A stretch of DNA of 64,000 bases from Anaerosporomusa subterranea (lineage in GTDB: Bacteria; Bacillota; Negativicutes; Sporomusales; Acetonemataceae), in contig NZ_LSGP01000001.1 in the NCBI RefSeq assembly GCF_001611555.1, positions 62,001 to 126,000 of the forward strand, given 5' to 3'. The notes beneath the pieces are model-generated. The model saw nothing but the letters and a program-made list of their open reading frames with translations. It had not been told where the DNA came from and searched no databases. Below are positions 37,931 to 46,635 of this stretch, piece after piece; within the stretch, counting starts at the first letter, position 1; every line of letters begins with the position of its first letter. The position numbers were made by a program, and so were the translations under genes.

Positions 37931-39094
37931 ATGAAAAAATCAGCATTTCTAACAGCAGCAGTCATATCAATCCTACTATTCACGGTTTTCTTGTCCGGTT
38001 GCGGCGATTCGGTTTCCAAAGAAATCAAAATCGGTGTGTTAAATGAAATGACTGGCGGAAGCGCAACCTATGGGGCATCATCAGCCAATGGCGCCAAGCT
38101 GGCGTTCAAAGAAGCCAACGCCAAAGGCGGCGTACTTGGCAAGCAGATTGTTGCCGTTATTGCTGATAATAAAAGCGAACCCTCCGAATCTGTCAACGCC
38201 ATGACCAAGTTGGTCACTCAAGATAAGGTAGTGGCTGTAACCGGACTTTTCACCAGCTCAAACGCGATTGCGGCATCTAGTGTGGCTGAATCCAACAAAA
38301 TACCGCTGCTATCGGTTGGCGCCACCAATCCTAAAGTTACAGTTGACGAAAAAACCGGCAAAGTCAAAGACTACACCTTCCGCGTTTGCTTCATTGACCC
38401 GTTCCAAGGAACTGTTGGCGCGAATTTTGTACTTAATACGCTAAAACAAAAGCAAGCAGCGATCCTGATTGATAGCAGTAGCGATTATAGTAAAGGTCTG
38501 TCCGCATTTTTCAAAGAAGCGTTCACTAAAGGCGGCGGCAGCATCGTTGCCGAAGAATCCTATTTACAAAAAGACCAAGACTTTAAAACCATCCTGACCA
38601 AAGTGAAAGCGCTGAATCCGCAAGTTCTCTATGTACCAGGCTATTATGAAGAAGTTGGTAAAATCGTTAAACAAGCCCGTGAACTGGGAATCACAGTCCC
38701 AATTGTCGGCGGAGACGGCTGGGATTCGCCGAAACTGGTGGAAATCGGTAGCCCGGCTGCACTGAATAACACCTACTTCACCAACCATTATTCAGTTGAG
38801 GATACCAGCCCGGCGTCGAAAACCTTTGTTGAAGCCTACAAGAAAGAATACGGTCAAACACCAGATGCGATCGCCGTGTTGGCCTATGACGCTGCTAATG
38901 TGATGCTAGACGCGATCAAACGCGCTAATAGTACCGAACCCGCCAAAATTCGCGCAGCACTGGCCGCAACCAAAGATTTTCCGGCAGTAACCGGTGCAAC
39001 GACTTTGAACGCGACTCATGACGCAGTCAAGAGCGCAGTGATTATCGAAGTAAAAGACGGCAAGCAAATGTATAAGGCAACGGTTAAGCCGTAA
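37931..39094 (+). CDS. LivK-type amino-acid ABC substrate-binding lipoprotein 2
   Basis: 387 aa, close paralogue of the gene at 36269 (by eye well over 80 percent identical). Lipobox FLSGC, then KIGVLNEMTGGSATYG, the same binding-fold landmarks and C-terminus KDGKQMYKATVKP. Differences are spread over the protein (for example GTAPAL versus GSPAAL), so this is a settled duplication, not an assembly repeat. Start ATG at 37931 after GAGAGGAG. Its own promoter, glycine riboswitch and terminator show that the whole transcription unit was duplicated. Confidence 0.93.
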   Translation: MKKSAFLTAAVISILLFTVFLSGCGDSVSKEIKIGVLNEMTGGSATYGASSANGAKLAFKEANAKGGVLGKQIVAVIADNKSEPSESVNAMTKLVTQDKVVAVTGLFTSSNAIAASSVAESNKIPLLSVGATNPKVTVDEKTGKVKDYTFRVCFIDPFQGTVGANFVLNTLKQKQAAILIDSSSDYSKGLSAFFKEAFTKGGGSIVAEESYLQKDQDFKTILTKVKALNPQVLYVPGYYEEVGKIVKQARELGITVPIVGGDGWDSPKLVEIGSPAALNNTYFTNHYSVEDTSPASKTFVEAYKKEYGQTPDAIAVLAYDAANVMLDAIKRANSTEPAKIRAALAATKDFPAVTGATTLNATHDAVKSAVIIEVKDGKQMYKATVKP

Positions 39095-39101
39095 CACGAC
39101 T

Positions 39102-39135
39102 GAAACACCACCTTTTGCGGTGGTGTTTCTTTTTT
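39102..39135 (+). terminator. Rho-independent terminator
   Basis: GAAACACCACC / GGTGGTGTTTC with TTTTTT tail after lipoprotein gene 2. Confidence 0.92.
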
Positions 39136-39201
39136 AAAAGCAGGTATTTAGCCGCTGAACTACGAACCTCATCAGGGAATAGGGAACGACAATGGGGTAC
39201 A

Positions 39202-40575
39202 ATGATGGCTACAAATATTTCCGGCGAACAACAGATGCTGCGCCGACGCTGGCTGGTGTGGGTTCCTGCTGCGCTTAGTTGCTGGGTTGTCTATTTCCAT
39301 CGTGTCGGAACAGGGGTTGTCGCAGACAATTTAATGCGGGATTTTGCCATTGAGCGGGCATCTGATCTGGGAATATTAGCTTCTATTTATTTTTATACCT
39401 ACGCTTTGGCGCAAGTCCCGGCTGGAATTCTTGCCGACTATTTTGGACCGCGGCTGACGATCAGCATCGCTATGCTCGTGTCTGCTGTCGGCGCTTTGCT
39501 TTTCGGTTGGACAGATACGCTCAGCGGTCTATATCTCGGTCGATTTCTGGCCAGTTTAGGAGTTAGCTTAATCTATGTCAATATTGTGAAGATACACGCC
39601 GAATGGTTTAGAGCCAGGGAATTCGGTACAATGTCCGGCTTGATCGTACTGGTCGGTAATGCCGGATCGTTGGCGGCTGCAACGCCGCTGGCCGTTGTTG
39701 TGGAAGCTCTTGGCTGGCGGTCATCTTTTTATATGATAGCGGTATTTTCACTTTTGATGGCGCTATTGTGTTGGCTTCTCATTCGCAACCGGCCGACTGA
39801 CATTGGTTTACCAAGCATAGCGGCAATCGAGGGACGGGAAGGTTGTATGCATAGTCCGGCGGTTGCCAAACCCAGCATCGGCGGCAGCCTCAAGCAGGTG
39901 CTGGGCAATCGCCATACTTGGACGCCGTTTTTTGCCTCTTCGTTGATATATGGTGTATATATGACTGTCGTGGGCCTATGGGGAGTTTCCTACTTTATGC
40001 AGGTTTACGGCATGTCGAGGTTCGATGCGTCCAATCATTTGTTACTGATGGTAACCGGCAATATGCTGGGCGGGCCGCTATTCGGATTTTTTTCAGATCG
40101 GTTTGGATTCAGACGGTTGCCGTACGTTGGGGCAACGGCTTTCTTCTTGGCCATTTGGCTACTGCTGACTTTCTGGAATCAGGCCAAACCGCCTGAGTGG
40201 GTGTTATATCCGATTTGTTTAGCCATTGGTCTCGGGGTATCAGGGATTACCCTTACAGTCGCTTGCGTCAAAGAGGTTAATTCGTCACATATCACCGGCA
40301 TGGCCGCAGGTGTTGCTAATTCAGGCGCGTTTGTTGGCGCCGCATTTTTACAACCCTTGTTTGGTTGGATACTTGATCAATATTGGCAGGGAGCAATCGA
40401 ACACGGTGTAAAGATTTATCCAGCTATTGCCTATCATCAGGCGTTTTTACTGTGTGCTGCGGTACTGGCAGTTGGGCTTGTGTTCGTCTTGAATATCAAA
40501 GAAACGTACTGCCGCAATGTTGGCGATGAACTGCAAACCACGCTATCTATCGCCAAGGTCAGCCGGAATGGATGA
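39202..40575 (+). CDS. Major facilitator superfamily transporter
   Basis: 457 aa, 12 predicted membrane helices. MFS landmarks: YFHRVGTGVVADNL in helix 1, AQVPAGILADYFGPRLT (loop 2-3 motif), LYLGRFLASLGVSLIYVN, and the second-half counterpart GGPLFGFFSDRFGFRRL. Start at the tandem ATG 39202/39205; the ribosome site is weak. Substrate unknown: the N-terminal pattern resembles carriers of organic anions. It follows a strong terminator and so needs its own promoter. Confidence 0.85.
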   Translation: MMATNISGEQQMLRRRWLVWVPAALSCWVVYFHRVGTGVVADNLMRDFAIERASDLGILASIYFYTYALAQVPAGILADYFGPRLTISIAMLVSAVGALLFGWTDTLSGLYLGRFLASLGVSLIYVNIVKIHAEWFRAREFGTMSGLIVLVGNAGSLAAATPLAVVVEALGWRSSFYMIAVFSLLMALLCWLLIRNRPTDIGLPSIAAIEGREGCMHSPAVAKPSIGGSLKQVLGNRHTWTPFFASSLIYGVYMTVVGLWGVSYFMQVYGMSRFDASNHLLLMVTGNMLGGPLFGFFSDRFGFRRLPYVGATAFFLAIWLLLTFWNQAKPPEWVLYPICLAIGLGVSGITLTVACVKEVNSSHITGMAAGVANSGAFVGAAFLQPLFGWILDQYWQGAIEHGVKIYPAIAYHQAFLLCAAVLAVGLVFVLNIKETYCRNVGDELQTTLSIAKVSRNG

Positions 40576-40888
40576 TAGTGAAGTACAAGATCCCGCAGAG
40601 TAAACGAAGATACATAAAGGTGTTTTTCTTTGACAGGGAAAGTTAGATAGCGACGAGAAAAATTGGCCGCGAAAACGCGAAAGGCGCTGCGCGAAGGAAC
40701 GGGCTGGCTGAAACCGCCTTTTGATAGGCCGGTTAGCTTCGTCAATTTGTCTGACGCGAAAAACAGAAACACATCGTAGTACTTGTGTCCGCAGTAAAGG
40801 AGAATGCGATACAGGTTATGGGCTAACGAAGATGATTTACTATACAAGCTAAAGAAAATGCAGTACAATGAAACCAAATTGAATCAAT
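40576..40888. other. Intergenic region before the TPP riboswitch
   Basis: No gene supported. Contains GCGAAAACGCGAAAGGCGCTGCGCGAAGG, which is low in complexity and partly self-complementary, and may belong to a dispersed repeat. A reading frame on the minus strand across it runs antisense through the MFS gene and is not credible. Confidence 0.4.
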
Positions 40889-41007
40889 CGCTAGGGGTGC
40901 CTAGTATTTTATCGCGCTTAAGTTTTAGGTGGGATAGGTACTAATGCTGAGAGGAGCTTGCTCCAACCCTTAAACCTGATGTGGTTAGTACCACCGTAGG
41001 AAAGCAG
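40889..41007 (+). ncRNA. TPP (thiamine pyrophosphate) riboswitch
   Basis: THI-box: GCTGAGAGGAGC, ACCCTTAAACCTGAT and GGTTAGTACCACCGTAGGAAAGC are present in the right order. It precedes a terminator and thiC, so excess thiamine pyrophosphate should stop thiC expression. Confidence 0.95.
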
Positions 41008-41011
41008 AATG

Positions 41012-41043
41012 AAAGGCTTGCCGTACGTTGGCAAGCCTTTTTT
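41012..41043 (+). terminator. TPP riboswitch terminator
   Basis: AAAGGCTTGCC-GTACGTT-GGCAAGCCTTT then TTT; the switchable terminator before thiC. Confidence 0.9.
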
Positions 41044-41089
41044 ACTGCCAGCAAAGTAAAGTGCGACGGAAGAAAGCGGTTACGTTTGC

Positions 41090-41202
41090 TTAGAGTTCAC
41101 AGAGGGTGCGTCGAGTGCACTGAGGGTTTTGGATCTATGAGTAAGAAACCGTAGCCCTCTGCGGGGCCCTCTGTGTGCTCTGCGTACTCTGTGGTTAACG
41201 TG
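41090..41202. repeat. ACAGAG-family dispersed repeat, copy E
   Basis: GTTCACAGAGGG on the left and CCCTCTGTGTGCTCTGCG...CTCTGTGGTTAACG on the right. It lies between the TPP terminator and thiC, inside the 5' leader. Confidence 0.7.
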
Positions 41203-41258
41203 CTCCGTCTTCCTAAGACCGCGCCAACAGTTAATTATTATAAAGGATGGTGTAAATA

Positions 41259-42560
41259 ATGACCTATACTACACAAATGGACGCAGCCAGAAAAGGAATC
41301 ATCACTGAGCAAATGCAAATTGTCGCCAGCAAAGAGAAAATGACTGTGGAAAACCTCCGTCAGTTAATTGCTGAAGGCAAAGTGGTTATTCCGGCGAACA
41401 AAAACCACACCCGTCTTAGTCCAGAAGGAGTCGGCCAAGGTCTGCGGACAAAAATCAACGTCAATCTGGGAGTCTCTAAGGACTGCAATGACATTAATTT
41501 AGAAGTGGAAAAGGCAAAATGGGCGATTGACTTAAAAGCTGAAGCGATCATGGATTTGAGCTGTTACGGCAAGACCCAGGAATTCCGCACGGCGCTGCTT
41601 GCTATGTCGCCTGTCATGATTGGCACTGTGCCGATGTATGACGCAGTAGGGATGCTGGATAAAGACTTAAAAGAAATCTCCGTCGATGAGTTTTTCTCGG
41701 TCGTGGAACGTCATGCTAGTGATGGTGTAGACTTCATCACTGTTCATTGTGGAATGAATCGGGCAACCGCGAAACGAGTGAAAGAAAACAAGCGTTTGAC
41801 AAACATTGTATCGCGCGGCGGTTCATTACTTTTCGCCTGGATGGAGCTAAATGACCGGGAAAATCCGTTTTATGAGTATTATGACCGGTTGTTGGATATC
41901 TGCGAGAAGTATGATGTAACTATTAGTCTCGGTGACGCCTGTCGCCCGGGTTCGATAAACGATTCTACTGACCCGGCGCAGATTGAAGAACTGATCACTT
42001 TGGGGGAACTGACAAAACGAGCTTGGGCCAGAAACGTGCAGGTCATGATTGAAGGGCCGGGACACATGGCGCTGAATGAGATCGCCGCCAATATGCTGCT
42101 TGAGAAAAAACTGTGCCACGGTGCGCCTTTCTATGTACTAGGGCCGCTCGTCACTGATATCGCCCCCGGTTATGACCACATAACCAGCGCTATCGGCGGC
42201 GCTGTTGCCGCTGCAAATGGCGCTGACTTCCTTTGTTTCGTTACTCCGGCTGAACATCTTCGCTTGCCGAACCTTGATGATATGAAGGAAGGGATCATCG
42301 CTGCTCGCATAGCCGCGCACGCCGCTGACATCGCCAAAGGCATCCCGGGCGCACGTGATTGGGATAACCAAATGAGCGCAGCCCGAGCTGATGTAAACTT
42401 CCCGAGAATGCTTGAACTTGCTATAGATCCGGAAAAGGCAAGAAGATACCGCGCGGAATCGGCTCCTGAGTGTGAGGATACCTGCACAATGTGCGGCAAG
42501 ATGTGTCCAATGAAAAACATGAAGAAGATTCTAAATGGTGAGGATTTAAGTATTCTATAA
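41259..42560 (+). CDS. thiC: Phosphomethylpyrimidine synthase ThiC
   Basis: 433 aa. Radical-SAM enzyme that rearranges aminoimidazole ribotide to hydroxymethylpyrimidine phosphate for thiamine. Landmarks: [55 protein letters not shown], and the C-terminal [4Fe-4S] motif [11 protein letters not shown]. Short form without the N-terminal extension of proteobacterial ThiC, as usual in anaerobes. Regulated by the TPP riboswitch. No other thi genes nearby. Followed by a terminator (about 42574-42617, AAGGCCTCA / TGAGGTCTT). Confidence 0.96.
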   Translation: MTYTTQMDAARKGIITEQMQIVASKEKMTVENLRQLIAEGKVVIPANKNHTRLSPEGVGQGLRTKINVNLGVSKDCNDINLEVEKAKWAIDLKAEAIMDLSCYGKTQEFRTALLAMSPVMIGTVPMYDAVGMLDKDLKEISVDEFFSVVERHASDGVDFITVHCGMNRATAKRVKENKRLTNIVSRGGSLLFAWMELNDRENPFYEYYDRLLDICEKYDVTISLGDACRPGSINDSTDPAQIEELITLGELTKRAWARNVQVMIEGPGHMALNEIAANMLLEKKLCHGAPFYVLGPLVTDIAPGYDHITSAIGGAVAAANGADFLCFVTPAEHLRLPNLDDMKEGIIAARIAAHAADIAKGIPGARDWDNQMSAARADVNFPRMLELAIDPEKARRYRAESAPECEDTCTMCGKMCPMKNMKKILNGEDLSIL

Positions 42561-42573
42561 AATTGCAAAAAAG

Positions 42574-42617
42574 ATGAAGGCCTCAACCCCGAATTGAGCA
42601 GGGCTGAGGTCTTCTTT
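42574..42617 (+). terminator. Rho-independent terminator of thiC
   Basis: AAGGCCTCA-A-CCC / GGG-C-TGAGGTCTT followed by CTTT. Confidence 0.7.
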
Positions 42618-42735
42618 AGGGTTGTTGTTGGTCTATGCAAGGCGTGATGAAAATTTCCCTAATGAAGAGAAAAGTATTCTTTGCGATTACGAAATGAACA
42701 GACAGCCTAATCGGTGTAGATATAATGTATACAGC

Positions 42736-42765
42736 TTGACATTTATTCATAGGCGTTGCTACAAT
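42736..42765 (+). promoter_or_regulatory. Promoter of the polar amino-acid ABC operon
   Basis: TTGACA, 18 bases, TACAAT, about 50 bases before the lipoprotein gene. Confidence 0.75.
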
Positions 42766-42823
42766 TAAGTGTATTACACATTTGTGTTGAATTTTAGCAA
42801 AAAAGCAGACGAAAGGTTGAGAG

Positions 42824-43672
42824 ATGATGAAGAATTACAAAACTATGCTTATTGCGTTGCTTTGTGTAGCTATTTTTGGCGTTATACTAACTGGGTGCTC
42901 TGGTGACAAAAAAGAAGCAGATAAAAAGGTGTTTCGAGTTGGTATGGAATGTGGTTATGCGCCTTTTAACTGGACCCAGACTACTGCTGATAATGGAGCA
43001 GTGAAAATTAAAGGCAGTCAAGAATACGCCTTGGGCTATGATGTAATGATTGCTAAAAAGATTGCCGAATCGATGGGCTATGAACTGGAAATCCACAAGA
43101 TTGAATGGGATGGCTTGGCGCCAGCCGTAAATGCCGGCAAGATCGACGCCGCTATCGCTGGCATGAGTATCACCAGTAAGCGTAAAGAAACAGTTGATTT
43201 CTCTTCTGTTTATTACAATGCCGATATCGTTGCGCTGACGAAAAAAGACAGTCCTTTTGCCGCGGCTAAAGATCTGAATGGCCTAAAAGGCTCTGTTGCC
43301 ACATCACAACTCAATACAGTTTGGTATGACTTGCTCAAACAAATTCCTGATGCGAAAATTCAACCAGCTATTGACAATGTTCCTGGTATGATTGTTGCGC
43401 TAACTTCCGGTAAGGTAGAAGTAGTGGCTACCGATAAGCCAACAGCCATGGCTGCAGTATATGCGAACCCCGGGTTAGTGATGCTGGATTTCAAAGATGG
43501 ACAAGGCTTTAAGGCATCAAAAGAAGAAGTGGAAATGGGTATTGCGGTTGCTAAAGGGAAAAGCAATGATCTGCTAACGAAAATTAATAAAGCTCTTGCC
43601 GGACTGACAGAAGCGGATCGCAATAAACTGATGGAAGAAGCGATTAAAAGCCAGCCATTAGCAAAAAAATAA
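42824..43672 (+). CDS. Polar amino-acid ABC substrate-binding lipoprotein (family 3)
   Basis: 282 aa. Signal peptide with lipobox ILTGC, then the family-3 fold: FRVGMECGYAPFNW, GYDVMIAKKIAESMGYELEIHKIEWDGLAPAVNAGKIDAAI is the usual region (motif GKIDAAIAGMSIT), KRKETVDFSSVYY. First gene of a three-gene ABC importer (binding protein, permease, ATPase). The ligand is probably a polar amino acid; which one is not clear. The ATG at 42824 follows AAAGGTTGAGAG; a second ATG is at 42827. Confidence 0.93.
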   Translation: MMKNYKTMLIALLCVAIFGVILTGCSGDKKEADKKVFRVGMECGYAPFNWTQTTADNGAVKIKGSQEYALGYDVMIAKKIAESMGYELEIHKIEWDGLAPAVNAGKIDAAIAGMSITSKRKETVDFSSVYYNADIVALTKKDSPFAAAKDLNGLKGSVATSQLNTVWYDLLKQIPDAKIQPAIDNVPGMIVALTSGKVEVVATDKPTAMAAVYANPGLVMLDFKDGQGFKASKEEVEMGIAVAKGKSNDLLTKINKALAGLTEADRNKLMEEAIKSQPLAKK

Positions 43673-43725
43673 TCAGTATTAGGGATGGCGCCAGCCATCC
43701 TTATTTATAACAAGGTGGAAAAGAT

Positions 43726-44520
43726 ATGACAAGTTCTATGCCGGCAACGTTCTTTGAGTGGGTGTATTTTCTTCTCCAACAATATGGTTTCTTATTTGTA
43801 AAAGGCGCTGTTGTCACGTTGTTCTTGGCCGTAGCAGGTACTTTTATTGGCTGCCTGATCGGCTTATTAGTCGGTATTGTTCAGACTATCCCGATTAATC
43901 CTAAAGACGGTATGCTCAAACGGGGCTTTTACCAGTGTGTAAGAACGATTTTAGCGGCATATGTGGAGATATTCCGCGGTACGCCGATGATTGTGCAAGC
44001 GATGGTTGTGTACTATGGTTCTATGCAACTTTACAATATTGACATGTCGCCATTGTTTGCAGGATTTTTGGTTGTGTCTGTCAATACCGGCGCCTATATG
44101 GCTGAAACCGTACGTGGTGGCATCATTTCTATTGATATCGGCCAGACAGAGGCTGCTAAAGCTATCGGTATGAATCATTTTCAGTTGATGTCCACTATCA
44201 TTCTGCCGCAAGCATTACGGAATATCATGCCGCAAATCGGTAATAATTTGATTATCAATATTAAGGATACATCAGTCTTAAATGTAATCTCCGTAACCGA
44301 GCTATACTTCTTGTCGAAATCAGCCGCAGGTGCCTATTATCGCTATTTTGAAGTTTTCTTTATTACGTGTGTAATTTACTTTGTTATGACCTTTGCTGTA
44401 TCCCGCTTTTTGTTATGGATAGAAAAGAGAATGGACGGCCCTGACAACTACTCTTTAGTTCCTTATGATCCGTTAGCCGATCCATGCGGACCGTTTACTC
44501 CCAAGAAAGGCGATAAGTAA
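43726..44520 (+). CDS. Amino-acid ABC transporter permease (HisM/GlnP type)
   Basis: 264 aa, about five to six membrane helices. [18 protein letters not shown] and the coupling-helix region [34 protein letters not shown] mark the family (key residues E, G and the following LP). A short hairpin GGATGGC-GCCA-GCCATCC lies between the binding-protein and permease genes, which may lower permease expression relative to the binding protein. Probably works as a homodimer, since no second permease gene is present. Confidence 0.92.
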   Translation: MTSSMPATFFEWVYFLLQQYGFLFVKGAVVTLFLAVAGTFIGCLIGLLVGIVQTIPINPKDGMLKRGFYQCVRTILAAYVEIFRGTPMIVQAMVVYYGSMQLYNIDMSPLFAGFLVVSVNTGAYMAETVRGGIISIDIGQTEAAKAIGMNHFQLMSTIILPQALRNIMPQIGNNLIINIKDTSVLNVISVTELYFLSKSAAGAYYRYFEVFFITCVIYFVMTFAVSRFLLWIEKRMDGPDNYSLVPYDPLADPCGPFTPKKGDK

Positions 44521-44524
44521 TCTG

Positions 44525-45286
44525 ATGGAAAAAATAAATAATGCAGTAAAACAACAGCCAATACTAAAAATAAGAAATTTGGTTAAATGCTTTGGTAATC
44601 GTGAGATTCTCAAAAGTATCAGCTTTGATGTTTCTCATGGTGATGTTATTTGTATTATTGGGGCGTCCGGGTCTGGAAAATCCACCCTGCTCCGGTGTAT
44701 TAACTTGCTTGAAACACCAACTTCAGGCGAGATTATTCACGATGAGCGAAATATCGTGGAAGAATATGACAGACTGACGTTATATCGAACAAAAGTGGGC
44801 ATGGTGTTTCAACAGTTTAATCTGTTTAATAATTTGACTGTACTTGAAAACTGCATGGTAGGCTTAGTTAAGGTATTAAAGCAGGATAAGCAAACGGCTA
44901 AACAAACTGCTATTAAATTTTTGGAAAAGGTCGGTATGGCAGCATATATCAATGCTAAGCCGCATCAGTTGTCAGGCGGTCAAAAGCAAAGAGTCGCCAT
45001 TGCCCGCGCCCTTGCTATCCAGCCACAAGTCCTGCTCATGGATGAACCGACGTCAGCGCTAGATACGCAAATGGTTGGTGAAGTATTAGCCGTTATGCGT
45101 GAGCTGGCTAAAGAAGGCTTAACCATGCTGATCGTCACTCATGAAATTGCCTTTGCCCGCGAAGTTGCCTCGAGAATCATTTATGTTGAAGATGGTGTTA
45201 TTGTAGAAGATAGTACGCCTGATGTCATCTTCAATCATCCTAACGATCCGCGGACGAAAGCATTCCTGTCGCGTGTTAGTAACTAA
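44525..45286 (+). CDS. Amino-acid ABC transporter ATP-binding protein (GlnQ type)
   Basis: 253 aa. Walker [11 protein letters not shown]-loop MVFQQFNLF, signature [15 protein letters not shown], Walker [14 protein letters not shown]-loop VTHEIAFA. Drives the importer encoded just upstream; the ATG is four bases after the permease stop. The N-terminal 12 residues before the ATPase core are unusually polar. Ends in a repeat region without an obvious terminator. Confidence 0.94.
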   Translation: MEKINNAVKQQPILKIRNLVKCFGNREILKSISFDVSHGDVICIIGASGSGKSTLLRCINLLETPTSGEIIHDERNIVEEYDRLTLYRTKVGMVFQQFNLFNNLTVLENCMVGLVKVLKQDKQTAKQTAIKFLEKVGMAAYINAKPHQLSGGQKQRVAIARALAIQPQVLLMDEPTSALDTQMVGEVLAVMRELAKEGLTMLIVTHEIAFAREVASRIIYVEDGVIVEDSTPDVIFNHPNDPRTKAFLSRVSN

Positions 45287-45300
45287 CGAAACAAGTTGCG

Positions 45301-45515
45301 TCTTACCGCAGAGAATACGGAGAACGTTAACCGCAGAGTACGCTGAGACCGCAGAGGGTCGCGGAGGGCTACGGTTATTATAGGAAAGAGAAGACTGCTT
45401 CGTTCCTCGCAGTGACATGATTTGTCATTACGAATGTAGCGAAGCAGTCTTCTTATTTCCGAGATTACTCGTACCCTCTGTGTGCCCTCAGTGTACTCTG
45501 CGTACTCTGCGTCGT
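45301..45515. repeat. ACAGAG-family dispersed repeat, copy F, with a nested second repeat
   Basis: Left part GCGTCTTACCGCAGAG...CCGCAGAGTACGC, right part CCCTCTGTGTGCCCTCAGTG...CTCTGCGTACTCTGCG. The middle holds an unrelated inverted repeat (45390-45452), so the family member has been interrupted. Confidence 0.7.
45390..45452. repeat. Inverted repeat nested in copy F
   Basis: GAAGACTGCTTCG (45390-45402) and CGAAGCAGTCTTC (45440-45452) are exact complements; inner arms TGACA and TGTCA. This is the common bacterial repeat whose translation gives the spurious SLRGTKQS peptide. Confidence 0.7.
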
Positions 45516-45537
45516 TTCTCGTTTTTCTTAAAACTAT

Positions 45538-46635
45538 CTAAATGACTTCGCTAATATGCACAGCCTTAAACTTGCCGCCGCTTTTTTCGGCGGCTTTTTT
45601 GAGTTGTGCCAGGCAGTTGTAGCATTCGGTTGCGACTACAGCAGCACCGCTCTTTTCAATATTGGCCCGCTTTTTCTCCAATAGCGCTTCAGACGCTTCC
45701 GGATAGTCGGTCGGGAAGAAGCAAGGGCCGCCGCAGCAAGCATCAGCACTTGGCAGTTCAACATAATTACCGGTGGCTTTTAGTAGGTCGCGCGGCGCCT
45801 TTTTTACCCCTTGCAGTCTGCCTAAGTGACAAGGGTCATGGTAGGTGATTTTTTCAGTTTGCGCTTGCGGCACATAGCCCGTTTTCGCCAAATACTCGGA
45901 TAGTGAAACAACCTTCTTGCTGAAGGCTTGAGCCCGTTCGTTCCATTCGGGGTCATCAGACAAGTAGGAAGCCGCTTTTTTCAATGTGTCGCTGCAACAG
46001 GCACAGTCAGAAACGATCGTCTCAGCAGACTCATAGAGCTGGATATTTTGTTTGAGGGCTTCGACGAATTCGTCGACATGGCCGCGAGTGAGAGCCGGTA
46101 AGCCGCAGCATTCATTGTTTACTAATTCTACATCAGCAACAGAATGAAGCGTTTTAAGCGTAGCGACAGTCGTGTCGATTGATCCCAACCGAGCCTGGCA
46201 ACCAAAGAAATAGGCGACTTTGCGGTCGCTAGCCACAGAAGGTTGTTCCAGGGCGGCGTTGCGTTCGCATAAGTTCGCAAAAGCCTGTTCGAACTGTTTA
46301 GCTTCAGGCTCAGTAAAGCCAAATGGTTTTTCCGATAGATGGGCAAGATGTTGTCTGACCTTGAGCATAACCTCAGGTACTTTAACTTTGCTGGCGCAGA
46401 CATCAATACAGGCGCCGCACAGCAGGCAGTAATCGACTGATTCCAAAATCTCAGACTCGGGAGCGATGCCGCCTTTAGTCAGGGCTCGGGCAGCATTCAC
46501 CATGCCGCGGGCGCCGCAAGCTTCTTTACTATTTACACTATATACAGGACAAACGAGCAAACAGGAACCGCAACGATCACATTTACTGGCAATTTCATGG
46601 ATGTCTTGTAAGCGCTGTTTAGTGGTATCAGTCAT
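45538..46635 (-). CDS. glcF: Iron-sulfur subunit of a glycolate/lactate-type oxidase (GlcF-like)
   Basis: 365 aa. Two [4Fe-4S] motifs near the N-terminus (CDRCGSCLLVCPVY and CLLCGACIDVCAS), then two CCG-type cysteine-rich domains (NNECCGLPAL, HDPCHLGR, DACCGGPCFF, TECYNC). Together with the FAD subunit it forms a 2-hydroxy-acid dehydrogenase that passes electrons to a quinone or electron-transfer flavoprotein. The ATG at 46635 overlaps the end of the FAD-subunit gene by eight bases. Confidence 0.9.
   Translation of the reverse strand: MTDTTKQRLQDIHEIASKCDRCGSCLLVCPVYSVNSKEACGARGMVNAARALTKGGIAPESEILESVDYCLLCGACIDVCASKVKVPEVMLKVRQHLAHLSEKPFGFTEPEAKQFEQAFANLCERNAALEQPSVASDRKVAYFFGCQARLGSIDTTVATLKTLHSVADVELVNNECCGLPALTRGHVDEFVEALKQNIQLYESAETIVSDCACCSDTLKKAASYLSDDPEWNERAQAFSKKVVSLSEYLAKTGYVPQAQTEKITYHDPCHLGRLQGVKKAPRDLLKATGNYVELPSADACCGGPCFFPTDYPEASEALLEKKRANIEKSGAAVVATECYNCLAQLKKAAEKSGGKFKAVHISEVI

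Noticed and set aside
40437-40877. 146-codon minus-strand frame
   Set aside because: Starts in intergenic sequence and ends antisense to the MFS gene; composition unlike a protein of this genome and no ribosome site.
42170-42640. 156-codon minus-strand frame
   Set aside because: Antisense to thiC and its terminator.
45119-45418. 99-codon minus-strand frame beginning MSLRGTKQSS
   Set aside because: It is the translation of a well-known dispersed inverted repeat and of the antisense of the ATPase gene; no ribosome site.
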